Positions 49,040 through 60,595 of a stretch of DNA of 64,000 bases are shown here, piece after piece. The stretch is taken from the NCBI RefSeq assembly GCF_030052815.1, contig NC_079505.1:6397640-6461639 (forward strand). Reading direction: 5' to 3'. Source of the DNA: Hevea brasiliensis. Taxonomy: Eukaryota; Streptophyta; Magnoliopsida; Malpighiales; Euphorbiaceae. The position numbers were made by a program, and so were the translations under genes. The stretch's first letter is position 1. Every line of letters begins with the position of its first letter. The notes under the pieces were generated by a model. That model was not told the DNA's origin. It did not search any database and worked only from the letters and a program-made list of their open reading frames with translations.

Positions 49040-49567
49040 GAGTGGTTAAAAGTAAAAAATTTAATAAAATTATTTTTTAAATTTTGGTATAATTGTAAAA
49101 AATTTATAAGTACATATTTTTTTTGTAATTTTTGTAATTTATTTTAATTTTAATTTTTAAATTAAAAATTAATTAATAATTCGATTTAAATTAATTTAAT
49201 TAACTTGAAAATGTTATAAGATAATAGTAAGAGAAATGAGAATGAAAAGGGATATATCTAAAATAACATAAAAGAAAGTAATAATAAAAAAATTTATAAC
49301 CTTTAAATATTGATAGAAAATTGGTTTCAAACATAATTAGATATGCAAAAAATGAACTATATAATCAACTTTAACTAGTTTTGAAATGGTAGGTATTGTT
49401 GTTGCATATATTTTAATTAATTTATATGTAAATTTCATAGTAAATATTTAAAAAAATTATTTTTTATTTTTTAGATTATGATAAGGATGATAATATGTAA
49501 AAATTATATATATAAAATATATTTATAATTAATAATTTATATTTTAAAATATACTAATTTTATAAGA

Positions 49568-49855
49568 AATTGCAAAAAAAGGTTTTTGTACTTTTAATTT
49601 TTTTTTCTATGCCATATACTAATTAAATTGCTAATTAAACCCTATACTTTTTAATTTTTATCAATTATACCATATTATTGGCATGACGAAACATTTAATG
49701 CAGCAGCTGATATGGCATCTCCATTAGTGAGATAAAGGTTTCGTTAATGGTAGAGTAGAATTGGTACGAGTTAAAAAGTTTAGGGTTCAATTAGTAATTT
49801 TTATATTATAGGGTAGAATTAGAAATTTTCAAAAGTATAAATTTTTTTGACAATT
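49568..49855. mobile_element. Foldback MITE, ~290 bp
   Basis: The left arm AATTGCAAAAAAAGGTTTTT, GTACTTTTAATTT, then CTAATTAAACCCTATACTTT is complementary to the right arm read backwards: AATTGTCAAAAAAATTTATA, CTTTTGAAAATTT, then CTAATTGAACCCTAAACTTT. The centre includes TGGCATGACGAAACATTTAA and GATATGGCATCTCC. No coding sequence. Confidence 0.7.
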
Positions 49856-49862
49856 ATTCTTA

Positions 49863-50300
49863 AAAAATAAATATATAATATTAATTATACATGGCCATCA
49901 GTTTGAATCGATTCAATTTTGGGTTGAAATTAGATTGATTTCGATTCTTGAAATTGAGAGTTCAGATTAGTTCATAAGGTTTGGCTTCGTTTAATTTGAT
50001 TCAAATTTTTAATTTTAGCTCAATACAATTTAAGTTAATTAAATTATTATAATTTTTTTAAAAAATCGATTTGAATCGAATGAAATTATTTCAATTTTAA
50101 TTTAATTTTTAAGAAAAAAAATAATTTAATTTAAATTTAAATTCACGAGTTTTGATCTAAATTAGATCAATTTGATTTCAAATTGGGCTGTGATCAAATC
50201 TACTTAGAAAACTAGCATTTCCAAAAACTCACATACTTCAATTCGAGCCCTTTTAAAAGATCTCTGTTTCATATGGTTAGTTCACTTCTAAGGTTTCAAG
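49863..50300. other. AT-rich decayed repeat left of the Athila-like element
   Basis: Many TTTGATTCRAATT words, the same style as at 17.8, 45.4, 48.0 and 63.5 kb. The left breakpoint of the Athila-like element lies somewhere between about 50170 and 50307. Confidence 0.4.
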
Positions 50301-50306
50301 CCTGAT

Positions 50307-51438
50307 TCAGTAGTGTCGGTCGCACATTGAACATAGTGGTGCCATAGGATAAGGTGGATTACTATTCAAATGTTGTGCAAATGCAGCCTCTTTTGGATTT
50401 TCATCATTGATACTCCCTTCATGGATAAGACAACTTTCAAAAGAAGCCTTCGGATAGCTCTTTCTAAAGTGCTCTTTTACTAACTCATCAACTATATCAA
50501 TTCTCAAATAAGAGTCTACATCTTCATGTTGCTTCTTCTTATCATTGCCAATGTTGAAGACTAAATGATCCTCTCCGACTCTAAGAGTAAGCTTTTCCCC
50601 TTTCATCAATCAAAGCACCAGCTGTAGCTAGGAAAGGCCTCCCCAAAATGATTGGGATATTAGAATCCTCTTCCATGTCCAAGATGACAAAGTCGACAGG
50701 TATATAGAACTTCCCAACCTTCAGAGGCACATTCTCTAAAATCCCTTCAGGATACTTAATTGATCTATCAGCTAACTGAAGAGAAATGTGGGTTGGCTTA
50801 AGATCTCCCATGTTGAGTTTCTCATAGATGGAGAGGGGCATAAGGCTTACACTAGCCCCTAAATCACATAAAACTTTTGTAGAACATGATTCCCCAATGT
50901 GGCATGGAATTGAAAAACTCCCTGGATCCTTGAGCTTTGGAGGAAGTTTCCTTTGGAGGATAGCACTACATTCTTCTGTCAAAGCTACAGTTTCATGATC
51001 TTCAAGTTTCCTCTTGTTTGAGAGAATTTCTTTCAAGAATTTTGCATAAGAGGACATTTGTGAAAGAGCATCAATAAAAGGCACATTTATGTATAGCTTC
51101 TTCAAAACCTCTAAGAACTTCCCAAATTGCTTATCAAGCTTGGCTTTTTGAAATCTTTGTGGAAAGGGAAGCTGTGGCTTGTAAGGTTCTGGAGGTATAT
51201 ACTTCTCTTCCTTCTCTTCAATTTTCTCTTTACATTTTTCTGCACTCTCTTGTTTTTCACTCTCATCAATTTCTTTCCCATTTTCTCTCTTCTCACTATT
51301 TTCACTTTTCTCATTTTTTTCACTCTTCTCATTATTTACAACTTTCCCACTTCTTAAAGTAATAGCTTGACACTGCTCTCTTGGGTTTTCTGGTTGACTT
51401 GGAAGCTTTCCAAAAGACTTGATACTTGAGGAAGATGC
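50307..51438 (-). pseudogene. Protease region of the Athila-like element, frameshifted at its end
   Basis: The frame continues without a break from just after the gag stop through AITLRSGK, an E/K-rich linker and LYINVPFIDALSQMSSYAKF, to the retropepsin: PGSFSIPCHIGESCSTKVLC, then DLGASVSLMPLSIYEKL with the catalytic Asp, LADRSIKYPEGILENVPLKV and IPIILGRPFLATAGALID. Near 50604 one base shifts the frame; the sequence goes on in the 50307-50609 frame as KLTLRVGEDHLVFNI and ends SMCDRHY. RT, RNase H and integrase do not follow. The protease itself looks intact. Confidence 0.85.
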
Positions 51439-52899
51439 TTATTGTGCAATCTGATTTTCCAGCATTCTGTTATGTGTTTGCATCTGTTCTAGCCTTGCTT
51501 TCATCTCTCTCATCTCCTCATCATGCTTAGTTTGGTTAGCAAGAATCTGTTGTAATAAAGCTTCAGTATTGGAACTTTGTTCTTGCTGTTTTGGTGGATG
51601 ATTCATATTTTTCTGCTGAAAATTAGGCAATGGTTGCCTATTTTGCTGATATGGAATTCCTTGTTGCTGTTGTGGTTGAAAATTCTGATTTGGAACTTGA
51701 CTTTGCTGATTTCCCCACGAGAAGTTGGGATGATTCCTCCAAGTTGGCTTATAAGTTTGAGAGTAAGGATTCCCCATTTGTTTGTTTCCATAATTACCAA
51801 CATATGCTGCTTGCTCTCCATAGTCTACTCCACAGCTGGTAGTTCCCTCTGCATAAGCAACTTGTTGTGAACTTCCAGATGATGATGATGAACTAACCAA
51901 CATACTTAAATCTTCCATCTTCTTAGCCAAGACATTTGTAAGTGCATCAAACTTTGCATTAATCATGTTGAATGGATCAAGATCATACATTCCAGCAGCT
52001 TGTCTCTTTTGAGTTGGAGCTGGTCCTCTTGGATTACTCCAAAGATGAGGATTCTTTGCAATTTTCTCCAGTAGCTCATAAGCTTCATCTTCATGCTTCA
52101 TAATAAATTCTCCTCCTGTTTGAGCATCAATGATTCCTCTGATAGCAGGAGTGACATTTGTGTAAAAATTCTGATTTATCATCCATTTTGGAATGGCATG
52201 ATATGGGCATTGTCTCTCTAATTCTTCCCATCTCATCCATGATTCATAAAGAGTTTCATCTTCTCTTGGTCTGAAAGCTGTCATTTGACTCCTCAATTCT
52301 TGAGTTTTTCCAGGTGGAAAATATTGTGCAAGAAATGCATCAGTGAGTTGCTCCCAATTTGTAATGGAATTGTGAGGTAAAGAATCAAGCCAATCCAATG
52401 CTCTATCTTTCAAAGAGAACGGGAATAGCTTCAATCTTGCTACATCATCAGACACTCCAGGTTGTTTTTGCATGTCACAGATCATAGCAAATTTCTTTAG
52501 ATGTGTGTGTGGATTTTCAGAAGGATGTCCTCCGAATTGAGAATTTTGAATCATTTGAAGAACTCCAAAATCCATCTTGTAGCTATTTGCATCAATTCTT
52601 GGTCTTGCTATGCTCTCTCTCAAGTCATCAAAAAGAGGAAAAGCATGATCCATCATACTTCCCTTGGGTACATTAGCATTTACAACCTCTTCACCTTGGG
52701 CTGCATTTTCGTTGTTTCGATCATTTCCAGCATTACCACCACCAATTCTAATTCTTTCATCAGCCATGTCTGCTTCAATTTCAGTTTCTCTCAAAGCTTC
52801 TTTCCTTTTTCTGGTTTCTTTCTTGTTTGCTTTACAAAATTTCTCAATTTCAGGATTAAATAGTAAGGATGTGTCACTTGTGCTTCTAGCTCTTCTCAT
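51439..52899 (-). CDS. Gag polyprotein of the Athila-like element (486 aa, open)
   Basis: From ATG 52899 (MRRARSTSDTSLLFNPEIEK) the frame is open for 486 codons. Residues about 120-260 are the gag core: FGGHPSENPHTHLKKFAMIC, LKLFPFSLKDRALDWLDSLP and LTDAFLAQYFPPGKTQEL, then RPREDETLYESWMRWEELER and CPYHAIPKWMINQNFYTNV. The C-terminal third is Gln/Asn/Pro-rich (NPYSQTYKPTWRNHPNFSWG) and ends in a coiled-coil-like ALLQQILANQTKHDEEMREM. It would form the particle shell of the retrotransposon in the cytoplasm. A TAA at 51439-51441 separates it from the protease frame, which is the same frame. No CCHC knuckle is seen, which is common in this lineage. Confidence 0.85.
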   Translation of the reverse strand: MRRARSTSDTSLLFNPEIEKFCKANKKETRKRKEALRETEIEADMADERIRIGGGNAGNDRNNENAAQGEEVVNANVPKGSMMDHAFPLFDDLRESIARPRIDANSYKMDFGVLQMIQNSQFGGHPSENPHTHLKKFAMICDMQKQPGVSDDVARLKLFPFSLKDRALDWLDSLPHNSITNWEQLTDAFLAQYFPPGKTQELRSQMTAFRPREDETLYESWMRWEELERQCPYHAIPKWMINQNFYTNVTPAIRGIIDAQTGGEFIMKHEDEAYELLEKIAKNPHLWSNPRGPAPTQKRQAAGMYDLDPFNMINAKFDALTNVLAKKMEDLSMLVSSSSSSGSSQQVAYAEGTTSCGVDYGEQAAYVGNYGNKQMGNPYSQTYKPTWRNHPNFSWGNQQSQVPNQNFQPQQQQGIPYQQNRQPLPNFQQKNMNHPPKQQEQSSNTEALLQQILANQTKHDEEMREMKARLEQMQTHNRMLENQIAQ

Positions 52900-53009
52900 A
52901 AAAGATTAAAAGTGCCTGAAAAAGAATAAACAAACACAAAATGAAAATATAACAAAGATAAAACTAAAAACAACTAAAATAATCAAGAATTCAATCTTAA
53001 ACAAACAAC

Positions 53010-53027
53010 TCCCCGGCAACGGCGCCA
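53010..53027 (-). other. Primer-binding site (tRNA-Asp type)
   Basis: On the minus strand TGGCGCCGTTGCCGGGGA, six bases from the LTR. This is the site known for Athila-group elements. Confidence 0.9.
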
Positions 53028-53033
53028 AAAACT

Positions 53034-54632
53034 TGATGTGGCCCAACTGCAAGTGCACGGGTCGTACAAGTAATATAGAAAAGATATCGTTCCCACGAGG
53101 AGTTGTGTTAATATTGAATTTTTGATATAAAAAATTGACTAAATTGAACTATTTTTGAAATTAAAGCAATAAATTGATGGATATTGGAGTATGAAATCTA
53201 TATGTGCAAAATTAATAATCTATCCAACAATGTATTAATTAAACTAAAATTGCATCAATTTGAAATAAGCAAGTTGAAATATGGCAAAATTTAAAATGGC
53301 AAGTAATTAAATTCAATTAGAAATTAACAATGATGAAAAGACGATTCCGGAGTTCGGGATTTCATATTCGAGCTATTTTGGGATTTCAAATTGGTTATCC
53401 AATCTTGTGAAACTTACGGGTTTTAAGGAGATTAATTCTTAAATCCTTTGAATACCCTTTCGAGTGAGACAAAGAGTGCCTTAATCAATCTAATCCTACT
53501 TTCGTGGAGTTAGAATTAATTAAGACCCATTAAGTTCTTTAATTAATCTGTGAATCCTCTTAACCCTTAGTCTATTTCTAGATCTAAGTTAATTAAGTCC
53601 AATTTCTTGATTATCTATCACAAGGCCTTCTCCTTTCGGTGCCTCAACCATGGATTAAGAACATCACTTAATGGGATACTACACTAAGCATGTCATTAAG
53701 CACACAAGAAATGAATAAAACTCATTAAGACCACAAAAAAATGGATTAACCAATCAAAATCCACAAAATATCTCAAATATTACAACCCTTACTCCAGAAT
53801 CAAATTAAACTACTCACTACCCATAATGCTTACAAGATATTCTAAGTTTAAATGGAAATAAAACTTTAATCTAAGCTAAGAAACAAAAAGCTCAACGCTA
53901 GAAATGTAGGAAAAATGTAAGAAAAGAAAGAAATCTTCAAATCTGGTTGGAAATGGAGTGGAAAATGATTGTGTCTCTTCAGCTGCTCCTCTTTCTCCTC
54001 TTCCTTTCCTTTTCTGCTCCTTCCTCCCCTCTAAAATGGGAAATAAGGCTATTTATAGAAATTTTCTGACATGGAACCCTAAAATGGTGTGTTTTAGGAG
54101 GAATTTTCTAAGGGAATCTTCTGCCAGCTCATTAATGAAACCTTTGTGGGACTGCATAAGTGGACTGCATAAGTTATGCAACCTTATGCGCTTTTACCGT
54201 TCTCGTTCACTTATGCGCAATCGCATGACTTGGCGTAGGTTATGCACAATTCAGAGATTGCATAAGGGGCGTGAATCGCATAAGCCATGCACTCTCCTTA
54301 TGCACAATTCAGTATTGGAACAATGATTTTTCTCCTTATGCAGACCGCATGGCTTATGCCAAGTTATGCACAATTTGGTCAATGCATATTTCACTTGAAA
54401 ACTTATTTTTGACATCTTTGGTCAGAAGTCACTCCTCAATGGCAAAATTTCTCTTCAGTCCTTCAAAAACACTATTTTTTCTACAAAACAAAGTAAAAAT
54501 TACAAATTAATCCAAAATTGACAATTATGAAAAACTAACTAAATAACTAATGAAATTAGCTAAAAATGACTAATAATAAAATAAAATAGCTATGAAACTA
54601 GACCTAAATGACTATGCAAAATGTATGCATCA
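53034..54632 (-). repeat. 5' LTR of the Athila-like element
   Basis: 1599 bp from TGATGTGGCCC to ATGTATGCATCA, with TGATG/CATCA ends. The 54120-54390 part is packed with GCATAAG and CTTATGC words. ORFs inside (53958-54326, 54271-54510) show no protein signature. Confidence 0.85.
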
Positions 54633-54637
54633 CATAG

Positions 54638-56470
54638 CATTCAGACTCATGTGCCTTCCAGAACTAGAAGTCTTCGAGCTTGCTGTGTATGACTAGGGAA
54701 ATACCCTTATATTTAATCCCAAACCCTCCCTTAACCTTTTGCTCTTGCACGCTTACTCTATCATTTCTTTATCCCTAGTGACTTAAAAGATCTTTTTCTT
54801 ATTCCGTGGTCGGTGAATCAATGATCAAAGAGCGAGCAGCCGCCAGGTTTAATGACTTGGTGGGATCCACAGATATAGTGGCTGGTTGATTTAGCTGCAT
54901 TAGAATGGAACAACTAGATCTTAGGCCATTTATATCACTAGTGGCATATTAGACCTCCTCAGCCAGGTGAAGGGAAGCAAAGAGGTTCGGTAATTAACTA
55001 TCATTAATCTTGATTTTGCTACGGTCAATAAGAACTCAGAATAGCAGAGTTCGTGTTTCACTTAAAAAGTCAGGCATTCCCCACTCTGTCTTCTCTAAGA
55101 GCTAGTGACTCAATTGTTAAATAGCTTTGCTTGCATGGAAGGCAATTGCCTTAGATAATTATAATCTAGGGATTGGTTCTGATCAAGCTCAACCTGCCTA
55201 TGGTATGCTAACTTCTAGATTGGACGAGCAATAGCCAATCGGGTTAAAAACCTAGAAAACTATTAGATCTATCAGGAGATTACTTAAGTGGGCAAAGAGG
55301 GGATATGTATGATCATTACCACCTCTTAAGTACTATAAAGTATGGATTTCATTGTTCACACTGCTTGCCCTCCTAAGCTTCTCCCTTTCTTTAGTCGAGC
55401 CCTACTTCTGATCCTCTCTCGATGGAAAGTCTTTCTCACTGATGCTAAGGCACGAGCATTAGGCTTAACATGCTCTTCATCGAATCACCATAGTGAGAAG
55501 ACTTTCACGGTCCTCGTCCATTTCTCCACTGCCATAAAAATAGCATGAATCTCCTTCTCGGGCAGGCCATAACACCTTCTTCCCTTAGCTAAACACTAGA
55601 AAAAACTCCTCGAATTAGGTAAGCAACTGGATGAAACCAAGAAATAACCCCTCATGTGCGAAATTATAAAAGATCCCTCTTAAGATCAAATAATTTTATC
55701 AAATTGAGTATGATTGTATGTGTGATAGCATCTATTATACCATGAATATTAATGAACTCGATTATTGGTAAAAATCAAAACGATCATAATTAACGATTTT
55801 AGAAATATCAAGACGTGGTTAACCAGAGCATATCAAAATGCAGTACTCAAATAGGGGGTGAAATTGAATGCATTTTCCACTCGGGTGAGCTTGTCTTCAT
55901 TCTTTTGGGTGGCCTCACATCGAAGGGGATACAATTGACTGTTTTGAACTAATATGATAGGAATTGAGAGGCTTCCAAGGACGACTGGCACCCTTTGCCG
56001 CCTAGTCTAGTTGCCTTTGCTAAGAGAAATCGATAAGAGGGAAAGAAAGGAAAGGGCAAGGTAAGAAGCATAAACATAAGAAGAAGAAGGCATTTGACAC
56101 TAGCTAACCAGTCAATGGCAATGGTAGATTTCCAAAGTCCATTTCTGGATTGACGAAAGCGTCTTCGTGAGTCCCCCAATGACCTCAAACAACTTCTTTT
56201 TGAATGTGGGAATCCCCTATTTCCTTCCTCCACCGAAAAAGGGAATTTCTAAAGGATATTGAAATATGGATATCCTAATAGTAATGTGCATATTCTATAT
56301 TCAAGTATATCTCTGAATCGATCGTGCCTGCTCGACTGGAGGCTAAGGGGACCCTGTAGGCTAACCAACCCCTATCCATCTGCTTTGCAAGCGATCGTGT
56401 ATAAGGAAGTGGAATCAACTCCAAAAACAAGAAAGTGGGGGATAGAATGTAAAGATAATTAAAGTAAGGG
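54638..56470. other. GC-richer segment resembling plant mitochondrial intergenic DNA
   Basis: Composition changes sharply at the LTR edge, from AT-rich nuclear style to balanced sequence without homopolymers (for example TCTTTCTCACTGATGCTAAG, GGCTAAGGGGACCCTGTAGG). Short frames only, no repeats, no recognisable gene. This texture is usual for plant mitochondrial spacers, so a nuclear copy of mitochondrial DNA is the leading guess. A decayed unknown transposon is the alternative. Confidence 0.4.
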
Positions 56471-57712
56471 TTTACTATTTCTTGTCTAGAAATATCCAAA
56501 TTTTAATGCTCAATACCCCATAAATAGTTCTAACTCTATATGAATGATAATCAACTTTAGCCTCAATGGTTTATGGAGGAACTCTACTCTATTTAAAAAA
56601 ATAATTTACTATATTGTAACTTTTACAAAATCAATGAGGTTAAAGAGACGAAGAACTATCACTGTTAAAATTGTCATGGTTATAAAGGAACAATGACTCT
56701 GTTAAAATTATCATGATTATATAAGGATAAGGATTATATTGTAACTTTTACAAAATCAATGAGGCGAAGGAGACTTAGAACTATAATCGGGATCCAACAT
56801 CAAATGTGAAGAGTGCGTGTGTATGGGTTATATAGGAATAAGAACTCTTTTAAAACTGTCATAATTTTAATAGCGGTCAATTCCTATCATTGACTCGTGT
56901 GTGTGTGTGTGTGTGTTTCTCTAACAAAAAAAATAAAAAATAAAAAATGGCTTAGCCTAGAGTTGATGTGTGGGTGTTTAGTGGTTGAGGTCCCATCTTG
57001 GGATATGTCTAGTCTCACATCGGATGTTGAGAGTGCGTGTGTATAGATTATATAGAAATAAAAACTCTGTTAAAATTGTCATAATTTTAATAGTGATCCA
57101 TTTCTATCATCGACTCGTGCGTTTCTTAAAAAAAATAAAAAGGAAGACACAACTTAGAAATGAAGAACATGTTGATGGAAAAGAGGTTATTGTCTCCTCT
57201 TGTAACTTTTATTGGACTAATTGGGTGATATGCTTCAGTTGGTACTAATGCGTCATGACACATAGCTACTTGCGCACAAACTTGATTCGATGTAATTTTT
57301 AATTAAAATTAAATTAATAAAAAATATTTTTTTAATTAAAGAGAAAATTAAATAATTTTTTTAAAAAAAATCATTTCTTATTTTTAAAAGAGAAATACAT
57401 TTTTTTATTTTAATAATCTTACACATCCAAAGAGATGCTCAAAATTCGTTCTATATGGATATAAATATTAGAATTATATAAAAAAATCAAAAAAAGTAAA
57501 AGGAGAGAGATTGTCGCAGGAAAAAAACACTCATTAATAGGCACCCAAAAAGGAAATTAAAAAAAAAAAGGGATAAAAGAAAAAATAATGAGAAAAAAAT
57601 AGAATATTATTTTATTATTTAAATTTTATAATTAAAATATATTAAATTAAAAAATAAAAGTTTTAATAAATAATTTTAAGATAATATATTTTCTTAGTAA
57701 TCGTTCAAATAC
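56471..57712. repeat. Diverged repeats of an ~80-100-bp module with a (GT)n run
   Basis: The module YATCRGATGTTGAGAGTGCG, TGTGTATRGRTTATATAG, then AACTCTGTTAAAATTGTCAT and TTTAATAGYGATC is seen at about 56790-56890 and 57010-57110. Partial copies lie at about 56655-56760. (GT)n lies at about 56897-56915. From 57250 the sequence is AT-rich with nothing recognisable. Confidence 0.65.
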
Positions 57713-57715
57713 TAA

Positions 57716-58452
57716 GGGTCTGTTTGGTTTAACTGTTGAATACAGCTGATAACTATTGACTGATAGCTGTTAACTAGTAGTTGATGATAACTGATTTATA
57801 TTAAGTATTTGGTAAAATTATATTTAGCCGTTGCTGTTGATTTGTGAAATGACTAATAAGGGTATATATTATATAATTTATTTTATTATTAAAATAAATA
57901 TAAAATTATAAATTTATTATATTATATTATTTATTTTATTATTAAATTAAATATACAATTATTAAATTAATATATTATATCATTTATTATAAAATTTAAA
58001 AATAATTAAATAACTTTAAATATATAGATAAAATAATAAAGTAATTATTATAGTGAATAAAGAAAAAATTTATGATTAATTTTAAGTTTTTAGATATAAA
58101 CAAGTATTTTATATTTTATGTTATTAATAAAAAAATATTTTAATGAAGTTAAAATGTGTTAATTAAAATATTAAAATTATAAATAAAAAATATAAAAATA
58201 TTAATAATATTAATTTTTGAGTCAAATAAAAAAGAGTAGTATGGTTAAAATAAAAAATCAAATCAAATCAGCTATCAGCTGATGAGAAACACCTCTAAAA
58301 ATAGAGCTGATACAAACTGCAGCTGAAGATTACTATATTAGCTGTTTATCAGCTATCAGTTTTATTTTTTTTAACTTATTAAATACTCTAATTCACCTGT
58401 TTTATATATCTATCAGCTATTAACTGTACTCAATGGTGAATCAAACACCCTC
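57716..58452. mobile_element. PIF/Harbinger (Tourist-like) MITE, 737 bp
   Basis: The left end GGGTCTGTTTGGTTTAACTG, then TTGAATACAGCTGATA is mirrored by the right end, whose complement is GAGGGTGTTTGATTCACCAT, then TGAGTACAGTTAATA. TAA stands directly on both sides (57713-57715 and 58453-58455), the 3-bp duplication of this superfamily. CAGCTGAT/ATCAGCTG words are repeated near both ends. There is no transposase, so it is non-autonomous. Confidence 0.85.
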
Positions 58453-58636
58453 TAAATCCTTAGAGGCTACAGTCTGAAGCCTGCAAAACCTCTATTTACA
58501 AACAACTGAGCCCAAGCCCTCAGATACAGACATAGGGTTTGATTGGACTTTATTATACACTCAAATAACAAAGTGTTGAACTTGGGCCTATCTCAATGAC
58601 AGTATTCAAGCCTTACATCAGAAACATAAAATATCT

Positions 58637-58927
58637 GAGTAAATTACAACAAAGTCCCTAAAGTTTAATAAAACTCACAAATTAATCTCTAGTATAAGTT
58701 TAGTAATAATTCAGTTCTTAAATTTTATTTACATTAACAATTTGTTCCTCACATTTTACTTCTATTAATAAATTGATCTCTACAAGTAAGTGAATTTTAG
58801 CGATCAATTTGTTAATAGAAGTAAATGTGAGGATCAAATTGTTAACGAAATAAAATTTAAGGATTAAATTATTATTAAACTGACACCAAAGATTAATTTA
58901 TAAGTTTTGCTTCACTATAATTTATTC
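58637..58927. mobile_element. Foldback MITE, ~290 bp
   Basis: The left arm (GAGTAAATTACAAC, AAATTAATCT, ATTCAGTTCTTAAATTTTAT, ACAATTTGTTCCTCACATTT) is the imperfect complement of the right arm (GAATAAATTATAGT, AAATTAATCT, ATTTAATCCTTAAATTTTAT, ACAATTTGATCCTCACATTT read backwards). The hairpin centre is at about 58780. Confidence 0.8.
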
Positions 58928-59608
58928 AAAATCTTTGTATTTCCCTGGTTCCTGAATAGTTTTTGCTAAAGAGTTTGTTTAGGATTGATATTAAAAATAT
59001 AACATTTTTAGAAAATATCTTTTTAAAATGATGTTGAGATAAATAATTTGAAATAATTGTTTTATTGTTTTGAAATTTTTATAATTAAAATATATTAAAT
59101 TTAAAATTAAAATTTATAAATATTTTTAGATATTATTTTCCTCAGTTCCAATTTAAATAATATTATTATGTATTGATGGGGCAACCATGTTTGGTTGAAA
59201 TCTAATGATTTTGTAGCATATGCTTATTGGGATGAAGAGAATGCAAGATAATTAAAGATATATACAGAAAAAAAAAATTCAATTTCAAAGTTGAGAAATT
59301 TTCCAGCAAACAGTGCAAAACTGCACGTTGAATTTTTAATATTCAAGAAGATGAACAAGAACCCAAAATTGTCAATCCCATATGATGAGGTAGAGCTGAG
59401 CTCCTCATACAGAGAAAAGAAATAAAAACACATTACAAGGTCAGCTTGTAAATCAGCCCTCTAAACAAAGCAAATCAACCCCACTATGAATCAAAACTAG
59501 CACTACTACTAGTGGTGGGTGCTTGAAACCAGCGCCCCCACTCATCACAAGCAACAAAGAAGCAGATAAAATGGAAAAAAAAAAAAAAAAGAGAAAATTG
59601 ATAGCTTT
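58928..59608. other. 3' flank of the CAR gene, no gene seen
   Basis: AT-rich to about 59200, then mixed composition, probably the 3' UTR of the minus-strand gene. Poly-A run near 59575-59590. Confidence 0.5.
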
Positions 59609-60425
59609 TTATAAACCCTTGGAACCAGGAAGGTCAATCCATTGAAGTTGGATTTCCACTTCACCACATTCCACATTTCTTAATCTGAGGCAGAGATCTT
59701 GAATAACCTTACCATCAGTATAAGTTACGCAGGTTTCTTCAGCCAAACAATTTTGCCTGCTAGGTTGTTCTTTTGTGATTACTGTGCCACTTGGAAGGCC
59801 TGCCAAATTCATCCTTAAGGCCTCTATGAATGCTTTGATCTCAAACTCTGCATCTCCCATTTTGTCATCTTTGCTAAATGTGTCATGATCATACACAGTC
59901 TGAAAATCACCCACAAATTATGGACCATAAAACATTCAAATACTATAAATTTTCTCAGGAAACCTTGGGAACTGATGATCTGAAGAAACATACCAGTTTG
60001 ACTGGAAGATTAGGATCTGTAACAGAAAGAGTTAAATCTTCATTCCACTCTGGATTAACATCCTTTTTTATTACTCGAGTCTTCAGTTTCTGCATCAAAT
60101 CAAATTTTCAACACTCACAAGATTAGAATCTGCAACAATTAACATTCACAATCCCAAATTGAAAAATGGGTTGGAATTATCATAAAAAAATACCCATCAA
60201 AATCCATTCAAAACATAATCTTGACAAGATACAGGAATAAATCAAAGTTACAGAGGCCAAAACCTGTCTGCCCATCTTGACAACGACATAAGGATCGCTG
60301 CTACGAACATCACGAACGGCGAGGTTAACGCCGCGTTTGATGCGAATTCTAAGCAAACCCAGAAGATTATCCATCAACGACGACGTTTTCTTTCCTGAAC
60401 CTGGCGATCCTGGCGATTCTGTCAT
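59609..60425 (-). CDS. C2-domain ABA-related (CAR) family protein, three coding exons, 182 aa
   Basis: Exons (minus) 60470-60264 with ATG at 60425, 60089-59994 and 59899-59609 join with GT/AG borders into 182 codons. Residues 19-54 start the C2 domain (LMDNLLGLLRIRIKRGVNLA, VRDVRSSDPYVVVKMGRQ). Exon 2 gives KLKTRVIKKDVNPEWNEDLT; exon 3 gives TVYDHDTFSKDDKMGDAEFE, then the CAR-specific insert (PSGTVITKEQPSRQNCLAEE) and ends CGEVEIQLQWIDLPGSKGL. The Ca2+-binding Asp residues (RSSDPYV, YDHDTFSKDD) are present. CAR proteins bind acidic phospholipids with Ca2+ and bring PYR/PYL ABA receptors to the plasma membrane. An acceptor at 60470/60471 means a further 5' exon exists; joined to a donor at 60595, it would keep the frame open to an ATG at 60652, so the N-terminus may be longer. 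Confidence 0.92.
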
Positions 60426-60595
60426 CCCCTTTGATCCCCCTCCCTCCTTATTATGAGCAACGTACCCCGCCTGCAATATTAATTATTTTTTAAAAAATCA
60501 CACAAAAAAAATACCCATTAAAAAATTAAAAAAAATCGTATAAATAAATAAATAAATAATTTAATTAAATTTTAATAAACAGAGAAACCAGTTAC

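Larger units (their letters stand above)
50307..54632 (-). mobile_element. Truncated Athila-like Ty3/gypsy retrotransposon
   Basis: The element keeps, from right to left, a 5' LTR, a tRNA-Asp-type primer site, gag, an E/K-rich linker and protease. It is cut off before reverse transcriptase, so the 3' half and 3' LTR are missing. The gag and the protease with DLGAS are typical of the Athila lineage, and the primer site agrees. The outer LTR end is directly followed by CATAG (54633-54637); its partner is lost with the left end. It is better preserved than the gypsy element at 20-36 kb. Confidence 0.85.

Noticed and set aside
53958..54510. Two plus-strand ORFs of 122 and 79 codons
   Set aside because: Both fall in the Athila-like LTR, rich in the repeated CTTATGC words, opposite to the element.
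54638..56470. Protein-coding genes in the GC-richer segment
   Set aside because: All frames are short and share no recognisable domains; splicing could not connect them sensibly.
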